Part shown: positions 7,759-15,835 of the stretch, piece after piece
Position numbering within the stretch: position 1 is the first letter of the stretch
Layout: each line of letters begins with the position of its first letter
Source: Endozoicomonas euniceicola
GTDB taxonomy: Bacteria; Pseudomonadota; Gammaproteobacteria; Pseudomonadales; Endozoicomonadaceae
Direction of reading: 5' to 3'
Assembly: GCF_025562755.1 (NCBI RefSeq)
Contig: NZ_CP103300.1
Coordinates: 1,501,501-1,565,500, forward strand
Length of the DNA stretch: 64,000 nucleotides
The notes under the pieces: generated by a model
Seen by the model: the letters and a program-made list of their open reading frames with translations, nothing else
What the model was told of the DNA's origin: nothing
Databases searched by the model: none
Program-made: the position numbers and the translations under genes

Positions 7759-9330
7759 ATGAACCCTGTTAACCATTCAAGTCCAAAATACTGTGCCTAT
7801 CAGGAAAGTAATAAGCCTGCGCCAGTTAACAAACAATTTGTTCCATTCGTGGTATCGGGTGTCCCCTGCCCTTCTACTAATGATCAGAATATATATGAAA
7901 GAAAAGTCACTAATCCTGACGGGTTCTCAAAGTGTGATCAGCCCTCAAAAAAAAGAAAGCATATTACAGATGAAATAAAAACTGGCCTTGCCCCCTTATA
8001 CGAAGGGTTTTCACCGGAAACTATCAGATCAATTTATTCAGGTGAATTCAGGTACTGGAAAGTTTCAGAGGGGAAAGAAATCTTTGACATCTTACGTGAC
8101 CCTGATGATAAAAAGAAAAAATTTGTTTATAAAGAAATTTCCGAATACCTTAAAAATTTCCCGAAAGAACTATTCTCTGATGCCGCCTGCCTGATCGCTT
8201 TTGATCATTTCGGATATTTGATGACTCTTTTTGCGGAGAGTAAAATCGCCAAAGAAAAGCTGATAGAAATATTTTCCAGTAAAATGATGACGACTACCTG
8301 TGACCTTAACCCGGTCATTGACTCAGGTGGAGAAAAGCTCCTCCCCCCCGATACTCCGATCAATCTGATCTGGGTAGGTTCTTTACTACCTGACCGCTAT
8401 CTGGAAAACATTCCCTGTCTGGCATCAATTTCAAATAAAGTGGAAACATTATTGCCAGCAAAAAGAGAAATTATTCTCTGGAAAGATCGAACCCTGTTAA
8501 CAGAAGCCGAAGATTCTTTAATGAAACGCATCCCTGAACTTCCAGAGATGCGAGGAATAAATATCAAGGTACTGGATATTAATGATGCAGGCCTGAAAAA
8601 AATATTTGAAGGATCGGACCTGGAGAATCAATATCAGTCAGCGTTTGAATGGGTCAGGGATGAACATAAAAATTACGCCATGTACAGTGACGTTGTTCGC
8701 TTCGCACTTCTGGCCGCCGGTGCTGGTGCTATTGATCAGGCTGAGGGTGATGTGACTGAACGAACCGGGAAAGGCATGATTTATATGGATACGGATACTC
8801 TTGATACTGATAAGTTCAAGGATGCACAGAAAAAGGGGAAAAAATGTTTCTTCTCTGATCTCGGAATTGAGCTGGGTTTTGCCTCTGCTAAAAAGATTAA
8901 TCGAAGCGACTTTCTTGCCTGTAATGAAGTCAGGCACCCAATAGCTTTGATAACGCTCAGGAACCTGATTAAAAACCTGAACGACATTTCCAACCAAAAA
9001 CATCTCGCGTCATTAAAGGAGCAGAAAATTCCAAAAGATTATCTTGACGCAGTTGTAGATATTTCTGGACCCGTTCTTTTTAATAACTCGAGAATCAGTT
9101 TGTTCCTGCCTGATGGTGACACTAAAATAGGTTCTAACCTGCAGGAGGCTAAATACAACAGTACAATACATTCTATGGCTGATAACTTGAATATATCAGT
9201 AGAAGATGATGATACTGGTAGCCTCATAAGATGGTCTTCTGACTGTACTTGGTTTGATACTAAGCCAGCTTCCTTTTATGAAGCTAACTGGAAAAAACAG
9301 TTATCTTCACAAGCCGAACAAGTCAAGTAA
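7759..9330 (+). CDS. TcdA/TcdB-like glycosyltransferase effector candidate, copy 3
   Basis: 523 residues. N-terminal motif PSKKRKH, the INLIWVG segment, SDVVR and YMDTD are all present, so the catalytic core looks intact. It starts MNPVN where copies 1 and 2 start MDPVN, and has scattered charge changes (for example K to E) through the N-terminal half. The C-terminal ~130 residues differ from both other copies, including a longer loop before the conserved WSSDCTW segment. After its stop the sequence leaves the repeat and runs 190 bases to the hydrolase gene. Family assignment rests on motifs seen by eye; host Rho-type GTPases as acceptors would be by analogy only. Confidence 0.74.
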   Translation: MNPVNHSSPKYCAYQESNKPAPVNKQFVPFVVSGVPCPSTNDQNIYERKVTNPDGFSKCDQPSKKRKHITDEIKTGLAPLYEGFSPETIRSIYSGEFRYWKVSEGKEIFDILRDPDDKKKKFVYKEISEYLKNFPKELFSDAACLIAFDHFGYLMTLFAESKIAKEKLIEIFSSKMMTTTCDLNPVIDSGGEKLLPPDTPINLIWVGSLLPDRYLENIPCLASISNKVETLLPAKREIILWKDRTLLTEAEDSLMKRIPELPEMRGINIKVLDINDAGLKKIFEGSDLENQYQSAFEWVRDEHKNYAMYSDVVRFALLAAGAGAIDQAEGDVTERTGKGMIYMDTDTLDTDKFKDAQKKGKKCFFSDLGIELGFASAKKINRSDFLACNEVRHPIALITLRNLIKNLNDISNQKHLASLKEQKIPKDYLDAVVDISGPVLFNNSRISLFLPDGDTKIGSNLQEAKYNSTIHSMADNLNISVEDDDTGSLIRWSSDCTWFDTKPASFYEANWKKQLSSQAEQVK

Positions 9331-9523
9331 AGAAGGTTTCGCTATTTCAGGCCGTATGCAGGGAGTTCAATTTTATCACCCGTATTGTGTTGGGTGCAGC
9401 GTTCGCTCAACCCAATGTTGAACTGCCTGTGACACTCCCCGCCCGCTTCAGGATCAAACTTAACCAACCAGCCTGTTTATTTCCCAAATAATCGTATATT
9501 TTAAAAGGTCGATAACAACAAAA

Positions 9524-10780
9524 GTGACTAACATGTCAGGCATTATTGATCCTTTCCTGCCGCTGCTTCAGCAGCTGGATGATCGTCAGAGTACCATGCT
9601 TCAACAGACCATCAGCCTTGCGGAAATTAACTCCGGAAGTCTCAATCCTGAAGGGGTTAACCGGGTTCTGTCTGCACTGCAAAAAATGACCCGGCCTCTT
9701 GAGGCGGAGCAGCGGGTTGTCAGCCTTAACGATTACCAGTTCATTAACACTCACGGCGACACTATGCGTCAGCCTTTAGGTGACGCACTGATTCTTACAA
9801 AACGTCCAGAGGCTTCTTTGCAGATTGTTCTGAGCGGACACATGGACACGGTGTTTGCCAAAGACCACCCGTTTCAGACCGTAAAATTCATTGACGATGA
9901 CCATATCAACGGTCCCGGCGTCACTGACCTGAAAGGCGGTCTGGTGGTGATGATTCAGGCTCTGCAACTGTTTGAGCAGTCGCCCTGGGCTGAGCATGTG
10001 GGCTGGCAGGTCATTTTGAATCCCGATGAAGAAATTGGTTCACCCGGTTCCGCTCCCCTGTTTGAAGCAGCTGCCAAAACAGCTCATGTGGGAATGCTGT
10101 ATGAACCCAGCTTTCCCGATGGTTCACTGGCAGGTGCCCGCAAAGGCAGTGGCAACTTCACGGCGGTCTGTTACGGCAAAGCAGCTCATGCCGGGCGTGA
10201 ACATCACCTTGGTCGCAATGCCGTCCGGGCGCTCTGCGATTTCGTGTCAGCCATGGATGACCTGAATGGAGGTCGTGAAAACGTCACCTTTAATCCCGGT
10301 TTTGTTCATGGTGGCGGGCCCACCAATATAGTGCCTGACCGCTGTATCTGCCGGTTTAATATTCGCATCGAAAAACCAGAAGATGAACAATGGTGCCTGC
10401 ATCAGCTGCAAATGCTGGTTAACCAGATCAGTACGCGTGATGGCATAACGCTGGAACTGCACGGTGGCTTTGGTCGCAAACCGAAAGTACTGACGGCTGC
10501 CAACCAGAAACTGTTCCAGCTGGCTCAGGAGTGCGGCTCCGCCCTGGGTCTGCCTATTGACGTGAAAGCCACTGGCGGCTGCTGTGACGGTAATAATCTG
10601 GCTTCGCTTGGCGTACCCAATATTGATACGCTCGGCGTACAGGGAAGTCATATTCACAGCGATAAAGAGACTATGAAGATCAGCAGCCTGGTTCCCAGGA
10701 CGAAGCTGAGTGCCGCCCTGCTGATGACACTGGCAAAAAATGAAGCGGAAGGTAAAGGCAATGAGTGGTTGCGCCAGTGA
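9524..10780 (+). CDS. M20-family metallohydrolase (carboxypeptidase G2-like)
   Basis: 418 residues. Metal-binding landmarks of M20/CPG2 enzymes are visible in order: GHMDTVF, GVTDLKGG, NPDEEIGSPGS, YEPSFPDG and, near the end, GSHIHSDKE, with a dimerisation domain between (AGREHHLGRNA; HGGGPTNIVP). Such enzymes hydrolyse N-acyl or peptide bonds next to amino acids such as glutamate. It heads the arginine-succinyltransferase gene cluster, while astE (succinylglutamate desuccinylase, a different fold) is not in the window; a role in removing an acyl group in this pathway is possible but inferred. The start may be the GTG at 9524 or the ATG at 9533; no strong RBS decides. A piece of this gene is duplicated twice upstream. 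Confidence 0.82.
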   Translation: MTNMSGIIDPFLPLLQQLDDRQSTMLQQTISLAEINSGSLNPEGVNRVLSALQKMTRPLEAEQRVVSLNDYQFINTHGDTMRQPLGDALILTKRPEASLQIVLSGHMDTVFAKDHPFQTVKFIDDDHINGPGVTDLKGGLVVMIQALQLFEQSPWAEHVGWQVILNPDEEIGSPGSAPLFEAAAKTAHVGMLYEPSFPDGSLAGARKGSGNFTAVCYGKAAHAGREHHLGRNAVRALCDFVSAMDDLNGGRENVTFNPGFVHGGGPTNIVPDRCICRFNIRIEKPEDEQWCLHQLQMLVNQISTRDGITLELHGGFGRKPKVLTAANQKLFQLAQECGSALGLPIDVKATGGCCDGNNLASLGVPNIDTLGVQGSHIHSDKETMKISSLVPRTKLSAALLMTLAKNEAEGKGNEWLRQ

Positions 10781-10861
10781 GTGACAGCTCTGAGCCCGGT
10801 GACAGCCCTGAGCCCGGTGACAGCCCTGAGCCCGGTGACAGCCCTGAGCCCGGTGACAGCC
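10781..10861. repeat. 18-bp minisatellite downstream of the M20 hydrolase gene
   Basis: Four full units of GTGACAGCCCTGAGCCCG (first unit with one C-to-T change) plus a partial fifth, starting right after the hydrolase stop codon. The unit is a multiple of three, but the upstream stop keeps it untranslated. The rest of the gap to the next gene shows only an RBS (GGAGG) for that gene. Confidence 0.95.
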
Positions 10862-10956
10862 TGTAAAAAAACGACAGCTGACTTGCTGCTACCCTTGCCT
10901 GAAAATCTTAATAAACAAAACTAATCACTCATTTCACCAAAGATCGGAGGCTTGTC

Positions 10957-11766
10957 ATGGACAACGCAATCCATACCCTGCTACAGGCCATGTGGGAAGA
11001 TTATCTTGAGCTGGCACCGGATGCCCGAAGCATTCATGATCTGTTTGCAGCCAGCAACAACGGTAACGTTGTTAATGATCATATTGCACTAAGAACCTAT
11101 AGCCTGCCTGAGGTCAACCTTGCTGTTATAGCCCGCGCTTTCACTGACCATGGTTATATCGAAGGTGGGGAGTACGAATTCCCTGCCCGCAAACTGTTCG
11201 CCAAACACTTTCAACACCCGAACCCTGAGCTGCCAAAAGTATTTATCAGTGAGCTGCTGGTTGAAAAACTGTCGGAGCAGGCACAACAGCATATTACCGC
11301 CCTGGTGGATCAGGTCACACCCGATGCGACACAATCTCCCCTATTCTGCTGTTCCGGGCGCCCCTGGCAACTGGATACCCAAACCTACGACGAACTGCTG
11401 GCAGAGAGTGAGTACGCCGCCTGGGTCGCCGCCTTTGGCTACCGTGCCAACCACTTCACAGTATCCATTAATCACTTGTCCGAGCCGGATACTATCGTTG
11501 ACCTGAACCACCTGTTGCAGAAGCACGGCTATATTCTTAACGACACAGGGGGGCTGGTAAAAGGCTCGCCAGATGTATTGCTGGAGCAGTCCTCCACCAT
11601 GGCTAAAAAAGTAACCGTTGATTTCACGGATGGAACGCGGGAAATTCCCGGCTGCTTCTATGAGTTTGCCAAACGCTATCCAACGGGAGACGGGACGCTG
11701 TATCAGGGTTTTGTAGCTGCCTCAGCCGACAAAATATTTACCAGTACCCATACCAAAGCAGAATAA
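10957..11766 (+). CDS. DUF1338 family protein (VOC-like metalloenzyme fold)
   Basis: 269 residues resembling the shorter DUF1338 proteins (segments NDHIALRTY, FPARKLFAKHFQHP, NHFTVSIN and PGCFYEFAKRYP). The larger members of this superfamily include 2-oxoadipate dioxygenase/decarboxylase, with a Fe-binding VOC-type fold; the His in NDHIALR and the Glu in CFYEFA are candidates for metal ligands here. Position between an M20 hydrolase and astA suggests a role in arginine or glutamate catabolism, but no reaction can be assigned from sequence. A strong RBS (GGAGG) precedes the ATG. It is 20 bases from astA and probably co-transcribed. Confidence 0.75.
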   Translation: MDNAIHTLLQAMWEDYLELAPDARSIHDLFAASNNGNVVNDHIALRTYSLPEVNLAVIARAFTDHGYIEGGEYEFPARKLFAKHFQHPNPELPKVFISELLVEKLSEQAQQHITALVDQVTPDATQSPLFCCSGRPWQLDTQTYDELLAESEYAAWVAAFGYRANHFTVSINHLSEPDTIVDLNHLLQKHGYILNDTGGLVKGSPDVLLEQSSTMAKKVTVDFTDGTREIPGCFYEFAKRYPTGDGTLYQGFVAASADKIFTSTHTKAE

Positions 11767-11786
11767 TCAAATCCCGGGAAGTGCTT

Positions 11787-12815
11787 ATGATGATTATCCG
11801 TCCGATCAAAAGCTGTGATTACGACGCCCTGTGGCATATTGCAAACCACACAGGAGTGGGATTTTCTTCCCTGCAACCAAAGCCTGATATGGTGCGCCGC
11901 AAAATGGACTGGGCACTGGAATCATTTGCTGCATCTTCAGCACTGGATGAGTCCCTGTACCTGTTTATGCTGGAAGACCATAAGACCGGTGAGATTGCCG
12001 GAGTCTCCGGTATTGAGTCCGCTATCGGGCTGTCAGACCCCTGGTACAATTTCAAAATCAACACCCAGGTACATGCCTCAAGAGAACTAAACGTCTACAA
12101 TCGTCTGACTACCATGACACTGTGCAGCGACCATACGGGTTACTCCGAGCTTTGCACACTGTTCCTGATGCCCGAATACCGCCATTCCAACTTCGGGCGA
12201 CTGCTCTCCAAGGCGCGTATGATGTTTATGGCAAACCATCCCCTCCATTTTAATGAAAACGTCATTGCCGAGATGAGAGGCTGCTGCAATGACAGCGGCG
12301 AGTCCCCATTCTGGGAAGCCATCGGCCGACATTTTTTCAACGTGGATTTCGTCACCGCCGACCAGCAGGTGGCCCAGGGAAAAACCTTTATTGCCGAACT
12401 GATGCCAAGGCACCCGATCTACACCAACATGCTGCCACAAGATGCTCAGGCAGTGATTGGTGAAACCCATAGCGACACCTTGCCAGCCCGGAAACTGCTC
12501 GAAAGTGAAGGTTTTCATTACACCCACTACATAGACATTTTCGATGCCGGGCCGCTGTTGGAAGCACGCGTCAGGGATATACGCACCGTCAGGGATTCAA
12601 AAGAATATAAAGTACAAATTCACGAATCCACCACCACCGACCAAACCGACTGGCTGCTATCCAACACCGACTTCAACCAGTTCCGCTGTATACTGGGCCA
12701 CCTATCCTTTGAAGGACTGGAGTTCGTTAATATTACCCGGGCTCAGGCCGACGCCCTGCAGCTGGATTCAAACGACACGGTACGTGTGGTTCCCTTAACC
12801 GGCAGACGACCTTAA
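11787..12815 (+). CDS. astA: Arginine N-succinyltransferase
   Basis: About 342 residues in the usual AstA length range. It starts MMIIRPIKSCDYDALWHIA and contains TGVGFSSLQP, the LCTLFL-PEYR segment and, further on, the FFNVDF and AELMPRHPIY segments typical of AstA. It transfers succinyl from succinyl-CoA to the alpha-amino group of arginine, the first step of the ast pathway, in the cytoplasm. The ATG at 11787 with GGGAAG five bases upstream is preferred over the GTG at 11781. It is followed after 12 bases by astD, so an operon is clear. Confidence 0.93.
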   Translation: MMIIRPIKSCDYDALWHIANHTGVGFSSLQPKPDMVRRKMDWALESFAASSALDESLYLFMLEDHKTGEIAGVSGIESAIGLSDPWYNFKINTQVHASRELNVYNRLTTMTLCSDHTGYSELCTLFLMPEYRHSNFGRLLSKARMMFMANHPLHFNENVIAEMRGCCNDSGESPFWEAIGRHFFNVDFVTADQQVAQGKTFIAELMPRHPIYTNMLPQDAQAVIGETHSDTLPARKLLESEGFHYTHYIDIFDAGPLLEARVRDIRTVRDSKEYKVQIHESTTTDQTDWLLSNTDFNQFRCILGHLSFEGLEFVNITRAQADALQLDSNDTVRVVPLTGRRP

Positions 12816-12827
12816 CAGGAGACAGAC

Positions 12828-14291
12828 ATGACTGATTATATTAATGGTCAATGGCAGAAAGGTTCCGGTTCAGAATTTCAATCCAACAACCCATCTACTA
12901 ATGAGGTCGTATGGAGCGGCTGCAACAGCAGTGAAGCGCACATCGATCAGGCAGTTCACGCTGCACGAGTTGCCGGTTCTGGCTGGATGATGACGCCCCT
13001 GGAGCAACGTATTGCTATCGTTCGTGCTTTTGGCAAACGCCTGGAAGAGCATGCAGGAGCCATTGCTGAAACCATCGCCCGTGAAACAGGCAAGCCCCTG
13101 TGGGAAACCCGCACAGAAGCGGCTGCCATGAAAGGCAAGATAGAAACTTCCATCAAAGCCTATAACGAACGAACCGGTATAACAGAAAACAGCCTGCCAG
13201 GCGCTAAAACATTTATACGACATAAACCTCACGGTGTTGTCGCTGTATTCGGCCCCTATAATTTCCCCGGACACCTGCCCAACGGGCACATCGTACCCGC
13301 CCTGCTGGCCGGTAACACGGTTGTCTTTAAACCCAGCGAGCTGACACCGGCCACCGGAGAGCTGGCGGTTAGGTTATGGGAACAGGCAGGGCTGCCAAAA
13401 GGTGTGATCAACCTGATACAGGGGGAAAGGGAAACCGGTATTTATCTTGCCAACCACCCGGGTCTGGATGGGCTGTTTTTCACCGGCAGCTCCCGCACCG
13501 GCAAACTGATTCACCAACAGTTTGGCGGCCATCCGGGGAAAATTCTGGCGCTGGAGATGGGGGGCAATAACCCACTGATTGTCTGTGAAGTGGCTGATAT
13601 GGCCGCCGCTGTACACGACACTATTCATTCTGCCTTTATCACCACCGGTCAACGTTGTACCTGTGCCAGACGTTTATTTGTTCCGGCCGGGGAGTGGGGG
13701 GGTCAGTTTATACAAAAGCTGACCAGCACCACCGCCAGCCTTAAAACCGGTGACTGGAACAGTGATCCACAGCCGTTTATGGGAGCCGTTATTTCCGAAG
13801 CCACGGCAGAAGCCATCGTTCAGGCTCAGCAACACCTTGAATCCCTGGGGGGCAAGGTGCTGCTGGAATCCAGACAGCTAAAACCCGGCACCGGGCTGAT
13901 CAGCCCCGGTATCATTGATGTGACAACGATTCCGGCACTGCCTGATGAAGAGTATTTTGGTCCACTGTTGCAGGTGGTTCGTTATCAGTACTTAAAGGAT
14001 GCCATAAAAAAAGCCAATGATACCCGGTACGGCCTTTCCGCTGGTTTATTCAGTGATCGCCGGGAAGACTACGAGCTGTTTTTCAACCATATCCGGGCTG
14101 GCATTGTAAACTGGAACCGTCCGATAACGGGTGCGGCAGGCACAGCACCTTTTGGTGGTGTCGGCGATAGCGGCAATCATCGCCCCAGCGCTTACTTTGC
14201 AGCGGACTACTGCGCCTATCCGGTTGCCAGTGTTGAGGCCGACGCATTGATCATGCCTGAACAACTCGCCCCCGGTTTAACGCTGGAATAA
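12828..14291 (+). CDS. astD: Succinylglutamate semialdehyde dehydrogenase
   Basis: 487 residues, the normal length for AstD. Aldehyde dehydrogenase landmarks are present: the GPYNFPGHLPNG segment, FKPSELTP, FTGSSRTG, LEMGGNNP (catalytic-base Glu) and TGQRCTCARR with the catalytic Cys. It oxidises N-succinylglutamate 5-semialdehyde to N-succinylglutamate with NAD+, the fourth step of the ast pathway. The start is well supported by AGGAGA upstream of ATG. It is co-directional with astA (12-bp gap). The distance to astB is enlarged to 206 bp by a hairpin repeat, which may weaken coupling to astB. Confidence 0.95.
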   Translation: MTDYINGQWQKGSGSEFQSNNPSTNEVVWSGCNSSEAHIDQAVHAARVAGSGWMMTPLEQRIAIVRAFGKRLEEHAGAIAETIARETGKPLWETRTEAAAMKGKIETSIKAYNERTGITENSLPGAKTFIRHKPHGVVAVFGPYNFPGHLPNGHIVPALLAGNTVVFKPSELTPATGELAVRLWEQAGLPKGVINLIQGERETGIYLANHPGLDGLFFTGSSRTGKLIHQQFGGHPGKILALEMGGNNPLIVCEVADMAAAVHDTIHSAFITTGQRCTCARRLFVPAGEWGGQFIQKLTSTTASLKTGDWNSDPQPFMGAVISEATAEAIVQAQQHLESLGGKVLLESRQLKPGTGLISPGIIDVTTIPALPDEEYFGPLLQVVRYQYLKDAIKKANDTRYGLSAGLFSDRREDYELFFNHIRAGIVNWNRPITGAAGTAPFGGVGDSGNHRPSAYFAADYCAYPVASVEADALIMPEQLAPGLTLE

Positions 14292-14300
14292 TTATTGACC

Positions 14301-14467
14301 CGCTGTTGGCTGTTAGCTGTTGGCTGTTGGCTGTTGGCTGTTGGCTGTTGGCTGTTGGCTGTTGGCTGCTGCATGAACAGCTAATAGCTAATAGCTAATA
14401 GCTAATAGCTAATAGCTAATAGCTAATAGCCAAAAGCCAACAGCCAAAGGCCAAAAACCAAAAGCGG
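14301..14467 (+). repeat. Large hairpin of heptamer repeats between astD and astB
   Basis: The left arm is an array of GCTGTTG units; the right arm is an array of TAATAGC units followed by CCAAAAGC and CCAACAGC types, around a short GCTGCATGAAC centre. In the + strand RNA, GCUGUUG can pair with UAAUAGC through G-U wobbles. The interior resembles that of the three MITEs in this window, but the GGGGCGCAGC ends are missing, so it is a relative or a decayed copy. It lies within the ast transcription unit. Confidence 0.85.
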
Positions 14468-14497
14468 TAATTTACGAATAAAAAGCAGTGAGTAAGA

Positions 14498-15835
14498 ATG
14501 AAAGCCATAGAAGCCAATTTTGACGGCCTGGTAGGACCTACCCATAACTACGCTGGTCTGTCTACCGGGAATATTGCCTCCACACAGAATAAGCAACAAT
14601 CGTCCAATCCCAGACAGGCAGCATTACAGGGGCTTGCCAAAATGAAAGCCCTGCATGAAATGGGTTTTGTGCAGGGGGTTCTGGCACCACAGGCGCGCCC
14701 GGATATAGACACTTTACGTCGTTTAGGGTTTTCCGGTACTGATGCCCGTGTACTGGAAGCAGCAGCCAGGCAGGCACCAGAATTATTGTCAGCCTGCTGT
14801 TCAGCGTCCAGCATGTGGACGGCTAATGCTGCAACCGTATCTTCAAGCTTTGACGCATTAGATGGCAAGGTTCACTTTACGCCTGCCAACCTGGTCAGCA
14901 AATTTCATCGTTCCATTGAGCACAATAGCACCGCCTGTATTCTTAAAGCAGTCTTTAACGATGAACAGTATTTCCAGCATCACCCTGCATTGCCAGGTGT
15001 TGATGTTCTGGGTGATGAAGGGGCTGCAAACCACACCCGATTGTGCAGTGACTACCAACAGCCCGGCATTTCTCTTTTTGCCTTTGGCCGCTACGGTTTT
15101 GATGAGACCCGACCGGCTCCCGGACGTTACCCGGCAAGGCAAACCATTGAAGCCTCAAGGGCAGTCGCAAGACAGCATCGGTTAAAAGAAGAGTCAGTGG
15201 TTTATGCCCAGCAAAATCCGGATGTAATTGACAGGGGCGTGTTTCATAATGATGTGATTGCAGTGGGCAATCAGCACGTTCTGCTCTGCCATGAAAAAGC
15301 GTTTCTGGAACAGGTTAATGTATATAAACAGCTACAAAAAGCCACTGCTGACCAGTTACAGATTATAGAGGTTCCCGAAAGCCGGATTCGGGTAGAAACG
15401 GCGGTGCAAACCTATCTGTTCAACAGCCAGTTACTGAGTCGTGACGATGGCAATATGACCATGGTCGTTCCTTCTGAGTGCGAGACGAATCCCATCGTTG
15501 CAAACTATCTCAGGGAGCTGGTCAACTCCGATAATCCCATTGACCAGGTCATGGCCTTTGACCTCAGGCAAAGTATGAATAATGGCGGCGGACCCGCCTG
15601 CCTGCGCTTAAGGGTGGTGCTCAACGAACAGGAGTTACAGGCGGTTAACCCGCACTGCCTGATAACGGACGCCCTGTATTCACAGCTGACCCAGTGGGTT
15701 CAAAGCCATTATCGTGATCAGCTGAAAGAGAGCGATTTAGCCGATCCGAACCTTCTTGCAGAGTCGAGGGAAGCTCTGGATCAACTGACTCAGATACTTG
15801 GGCTGGGCTCTGTTTATTCCTTTCAGAAGCGTTGA
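14498..15835 (+). CDS. astB: N-succinylarginine dihydrolase
   Basis: 445 residues, the usual AstB length. It begins MKAIEANFDGLVGPTHNYAG, the characteristic N-terminus, and carries SSMWTANAATVS, FHRSIEH, GDEGAANH and, near the end, NNGGGPACLRLRV with the catalytic Cys of this amidinotransferase-fold hydrolase. It converts N2-succinylarginine to succinylornithine, two ammonia and CO2. astC and astE, needed for the complete pathway, are not in this window. The last ~190 bases are overlapped on the other strand by the 3' end of the Fic-ankyrin gene. A short palindrome (15837-15852) follows the stop, without a T-run. Confidence 0.95.
   Translation: MKAIEANFDGLVGPTHNYAGLSTGNIASTQNKQQSSNPRQAALQGLAKMKALHEMGFVQGVLAPQARPDIDTLRRLGFSGTDARVLEAAARQAPELLSACCSASSMWTANAATVSSSFDALDGKVHFTPANLVSKFHRSIEHNSTACILKAVFNDEQYFQHHPALPGVDVLGDEGAANHTRLCSDYQQPGISLFAFGRYGFDETRPAPGRYPARQTIEASRAVARQHRLKEESVVYAQQNPDVIDRGVFHNDVIAVGNQHVLLCHEKAFLEQVNVYKQLQKATADQLQIIEVPESRIRVETAVQTYLFNSQLLSRDDGNMTMVVPSECETNPIVANYLRELVNSDNPIDQVMAFDLRQSMNNGGGPACLRLRVVLNEQELQAVNPHCLITDALYSQLTQWVQSHYRDQLKESDLADPNLLAESREALDQLTQILGLGSVYSFQKR

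Larger units (their letters stand above)
3844..9380 (+). repeat. Tandem triplication of the glycosyltransferase unit (~1.8 kb each)
   Basis: Three head-to-tail units begin near 3844, 5822 and 7645 with a common upstream flank (AAACTCTACTGT...), contain one glycosyltransferase gene each, and end with the same flank (...GCAGGGAGTTCAAT) at 5720, 7542 and 9380. After the first two units the sequence jumps into a ~97-bp piece of the M20 hydrolase gene; after the third it runs into unique sequence leading to the complete hydrolase gene. Nucleotide identity between units is very high in the first two thirds of the gene and lower towards the 3' end. Confidence 0.9.

Noticed and set aside
14301..14467. 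CRISPR array
   Set aside because: The repeats are 7-base units without spacers and form an inverted hairpin; no cas genes nearby.
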